Assembly (NCBI GenBank): GCA_002336465.1
Contig: DDEP01000077.1
Location: forward strand, 1 to 18,806
Direction of reading: 5' to 3'
DNA: 18,806 bases
Origin: Pedobacter sp. UBA1951
Lineage (GTDB): Bacteria; Bacteroidota; Bacteroidia; Sphingobacteriales; Sphingobacteriaceae
Positions within the stretch are counted from its first letter, which is position 1; each line of letters starts with the position of its first letter. The translations under genes and the position numbers were made by a program. Shown here one piece after another: positions 16,561 through 18,806 of this stretch. The notes beneath the pieces were generated by a model that saw only the letters and a program-made list of their open reading frames with translations, was not told the origin of the DNA and did not search any database.

Positions 16561-16602
16561 ATAAAATAACTATTATTGATTAGCTTTATAAAAATGCTAT
16601 TC

Positions 16603-18027
16603 ATGAAAAAATACCTGCTTATAGCTGTATTAACCATTAGTGTTCTCAACTTAAATGCACAGCAATACGCATTATTTAATACCAAAACACTTTTTGATGC
16701 TTTTGAAAATCCTGCCCAAAAAGCATTTATCTTAGATTCTTCAAGAAAGTTTGCTTCAAACTTGCTCTTGCCTTATTTTGACCTAAGCGGACTAAACAAA
16801 GGTAACTCAGACGAAGCCTTAAAAAACCTGATTAATAGAGGTTACAGCAACAGCAGACTTGGACCTTTTGATAAAGATTTTGAAAAAACCATGTACGAGA
16901 ACAACAACATATACTTGTTTAGTTTTCGCATTTTTAAAAACCATAAGTTCCATAAAGAAATGGGATTTTCTTGGCAAGTAAGATCAGAAACACAAATCAA
17001 TTACGCCGAAAACAAAAGTGTAGGAACGTTCGAAACCTTTGGCAAATGGCTTACCATACCCAGGGTAAATGTGTTCAATAACAATGGCAAGCTGCAAAGT
17101 TACCATCAATTTAGTTTCTCATATAGAGAAAACTACAATAAGAATTGGGCTTTAGGTGCAAAAATAAGCCTGCTAAGTGGCATAGGTTATACAGAGTTCT
17201 ATGCCAATAATTCATCTGTAAACATCAACCCTAACACAAATACCATGCGATTGGTTATGGATGGAACCTATAGAGCCAATTATTCCAATGAAAACAAGGT
17301 GAAATTAGCCGATTTTCTACCTTTTAAAAATCCGGGAATATCTATCAGCTTAGGCACTACCTACACAACTAAAGATGGTTTTCATTTAATGGCCAATTTA
17401 AAAGATCTGGGTTTTATATGGTGGGGCAAAAAAAGCTATGGAGGGGATTTTAGTATAAACGAAACCATTAATGATGTAACTGGAGATAATGCTGATGTAA
17501 TCATGCGGAAAAATATGCAGAAGATAGAAACGGGTTTTGCAGAAAACAAAAAATTTGTTTCAAAAACTACTGCAAAGGCCGACGTTTCTGTTTCTAAAAC
17601 TTTTGGGCCTTATAAACCAACACTGATTTTATCCAAAAATGTATTTGATGATTTTGGAGAAGCTGCTCTGGTAAACACATTAACATCTGGCAATTTTTCT
17701 ATTAGTGCGGTACCTGCATATACTTTACAAAAACAATTTAAATTAGGTGCTCAGGCCATGTACCAAACACCTAATTTTGAATTTTTTATGGGAACCAACG
17801 ATCTTATAGAAAGTTATTATGCTAGCAAAGAGATTATAAAAAACCAAGAAACACAGTTAACCGGCTACCATAGAGGTTCGGTATATTTGGGTATTGCCTT
17901 TAAAATAGGCTACGTAGTTGAACATCCTATGAACATGAGTTGGATGCCTGGGGTTGGCGATAATAAAGACCAAAAAAGCTTTTTCGGGAAAATGCTTGGC
18001 ATTTTTAAGAAGAAACCAAAGAACTAA
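16603..18027 (+). CDS. DUF5723-like outer-membrane beta-barrel protein
   Basis: 474 residues from the chosen ATG. The open frame extends upstream to a TTG at 16576 and has another ATG at 16594, but 16603 begins a standard signal peptide (MKKYLLIAVLTISVLNLNA, then Gln-Gln). The mature chain has many short aromatic beta-strands, the pattern YALFNTKTLFDAFENPAQKAF near its start, and a GF-rich PGISISLGTTYTTKDGFHLMANLKDL stretch, as in the DUF5723 family of Bacteroidetes barrel proteins. The role of that family is not known. The C-terminus is a short basic tail (GKMLGIFKKKPKN). The reading frame meets convergent tsaB with a 4-base overlap. Confidence 0.75.
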   Translation: MKKYLLIAVLTISVLNLNAQQYALFNTKTLFDAFENPAQKAFILDSSRKFASNLLLPYFDLSGLNKGNSDEALKNLINRGYSNSRLGPFDKDFEKTMYENNNIYLFSFRIFKNHKFHKEMGFSWQVRSETQINYAENKSVGTFETFGKWLTIPRVNVFNNNGKLQSYHQFSFSYRENYNKNWALGAKISLLSGIGYTEFYANNSSVNINPNTNTMRLVMDGTYRANYSNENKVKLADFLPFKNPGISISLGTTYTTKDGFHLMANLKDLGFIWWGKKSYGGDFSINETINDVTGDNADVIMRKNMQKIETGFAENKKFVSKTTAKADVSVSKTFGPYKPTLILSKNVFDDFGEAALVNTLTSGNFSISAVPAYTLQKQFKLGAQAMYQTPNFEFFMGTNDLIESYYASKEIIKNQETQLTGYHRGSVYLGIAFKIGYVVEHPMNMSWMPGVGDNKDQKSFFGKMLGIFKKKPKN

Positions 18028-18710
18028 ACCTTTTTCTTAGGTGTTGTAGCCACAAAATCTTTCAGGTAAAAAGGCTCAAAATAAGCAATATCTTCAAATT
18101 TCTGTTCTTCAAAAGCCTGAACGGCAAGCTTACTCATATGAGCTGAGCTGTTAAAATCAGCATCATAAAAATGTGCGTTAACATTATCTATTATAGGTTT
18201 GCATTTAGCCGCTCCATCTCCTATAAAAGCTATAAAATGATTTTGCAGGTATAAAGAGAAGCTTTTGTCATCGATAATTTTAGCAGAAACCTCTTCATAA
18301 AAATTAAGCTTGTTGGTATAAACAGCTGTATAAACTTCCATTCTCCGCGCATCAATCATGGGACAGATCAATCCTCCAAAATTGGGGTGTGCATCAATGT
18401 AACCATTGGCCATTAAAGTAAGCGTATTAATTGCAATAAGAGGTTTATCTAATGCAAAGCATAGTCCTTTAGCAGTTGCTACACCTATCCGTAAACCTGT
18501 ATAAGAACCAGGACCTTTACTAACCGCAATTGCATCTAAGTCTTGGTATTTTAAACCTGCTTGTTGCATTACGTCTTCAATAAAACAAGTTAAACTAGAG
18601 GCATGGATGTTAGAAGCTTTCTGTTCTTTTAGTGCAACCGTCTGTCCATTTACGGCAATGGCAACAGAACAAACCTGCGTAGCTGTTTCTATTTGAAGTA
18701 TGGTAGGCAT
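18024..18710 (-). CDS. tsaB: tRNA threonylcarbamoyladenosine biosynthesis protein TsaB
   Basis: 228 residues (E. coli TsaB has 231). Seen: the N-terminal actin-like strand ILQIETATQVCSVAI, and the motif GPGSYTGLRIGVATAKGLCFA (66-86), which is the family signature. ISNT-like AINTL and the MIDARRMEVYTAVY segment follow. Known role: TsaB pairs with TsaD and, with TsaC/TsaE, makes the t6A modification at position 37 of ANN-decoding tRNAs. TsaB is non-catalytic and dimerises with TsaD. An exact TATATTTG box lies at 18719-18726, 8 bases before the start codon, implying a very short leader. Confidence 0.97.
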   Translation of the reverse strand: MPTILQIETATQVCSVAIAVNGQTVALKEQKASNIHASSLTCFIEDVMQQAGLKYQDLDAIAVSKGPGSYTGLRIGVATAKGLCFALDKPLIAINTLTLMANGYIDAHPNFGGLICPMIDARRMEVYTAVYTNKLNFYEEVSAKIIDDKSFSLYLQNHFIAFIGDGAAKCKPIIDNVNAHFYDADFNSSAHMSKLAVQAFEEQKFEDIAYFEPFYLKDFVATTPKKKV

Positions 18711-18718
18711 ATTAGATG

Positions 18719-18726
18719 CAAATATA
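18719..18726 (-). promoter_or_regulatory. -7 element of tsaB
   Basis: TATATTTG on the minus strand matches TAnnTTTG exactly and is separated from the tsaB ATG by 8 bases. Nothing else is recognisable from here to the window end. Confidence 0.6.
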
Positions 18727-18806
18727 GACGAATTATGGATATGGAAAGAGGTTATTCCACGTTAGTTAGAGATAAACCTATATTAAATTAGATTTGGTTG
18801 TGTTTC

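Noticed and set aside
16576..16602. TTG start for the DUF5723-like gene
   Set aside because: The ATG at 16603 starts a standard signal peptide; the upstream extension adds residues without such a role.
1..18806. CRISPR arrays, insertion sequences, integrases, phage genes
   Set aside because: I looked for regularly spaced repeats, transposase or integrase motifs, and terminal inverted repeats and found none.

Overview
The window looks like chromosome from a Bacteroidetes bacterium, most likely the Sphingobacteriaceae (Pedobacter-like). The reasons are the AT-rich sequence, the ECF sigma / FecR anti-sigma / TonB-dependent receptor cassette with STN and DUF4974-type domains, the TAnnTTTG promoter -7 elements, the lack of clear Shine-Dalgarno sites, and tRNA genes without an encoded CCA. 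Genus is an inference from protein style only.

Layout. (1) 1-5214, minus strand: a cell-surface signalling cassette in transcription order ECF sigma factor, FecR-type anti-sigma factor, large TonB-dependent receptor. The fecR-receptor gap holds two hairpins and a heptamer repeat. (2) 5294-7003, minus strand: a umuDC pair (translesion polymerase V). UmuC has its catalytic residues, but UmuD has lost both residues of the Ser/Lys protease dyad. A long near-perfect dyad covers the umuD promoter. (3) 7003-7338: non-coding, ending in a strong terminator. (4) 7339-7503, minus strand: tRNA-Arg(TCT) and tRNA-Pro(TGG), with a promoter upstream. (5) 7627-9986, minus strand: a second TonB-dependent receptor with a CxxC motif in its plug, preceded by a dyad that resembles a DtxR/IdeR-family operator. 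(6) 10039-18726: ordinary housekeeping and envelope genes: smpB, pcm, a small outer-membrane protein, priA, a DUF423 membrane protein, a membrane-anchored unknown, a DUF5723-like surface protein, and tsaB.

How the genes work together. In block 1 the receptor would sense its substrate outside, pass the signal through its N-terminal STN domain to FecR, and release the sigma factor to transcribe the receptor. Block 2 is a DNA-damage tolerance cassette whose own regulator/processing subunit appears unable to cleave itself. Block 5 is probably a metal-controlled uptake gene. In block 6 the three convergent gene pairs abut or overlap at their stop codons, and several genes have a -7 box so close to the start codon that their mRNAs should be leaderless or nearly so.

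Blocks 1-2 have visibly higher GC (about 37-48% in hand-counted 60-base samples) than blocks 5-6 (about 35-37%), and the change falls at the tRNA pair, so the left part may be an acquired segment. That is an inference.
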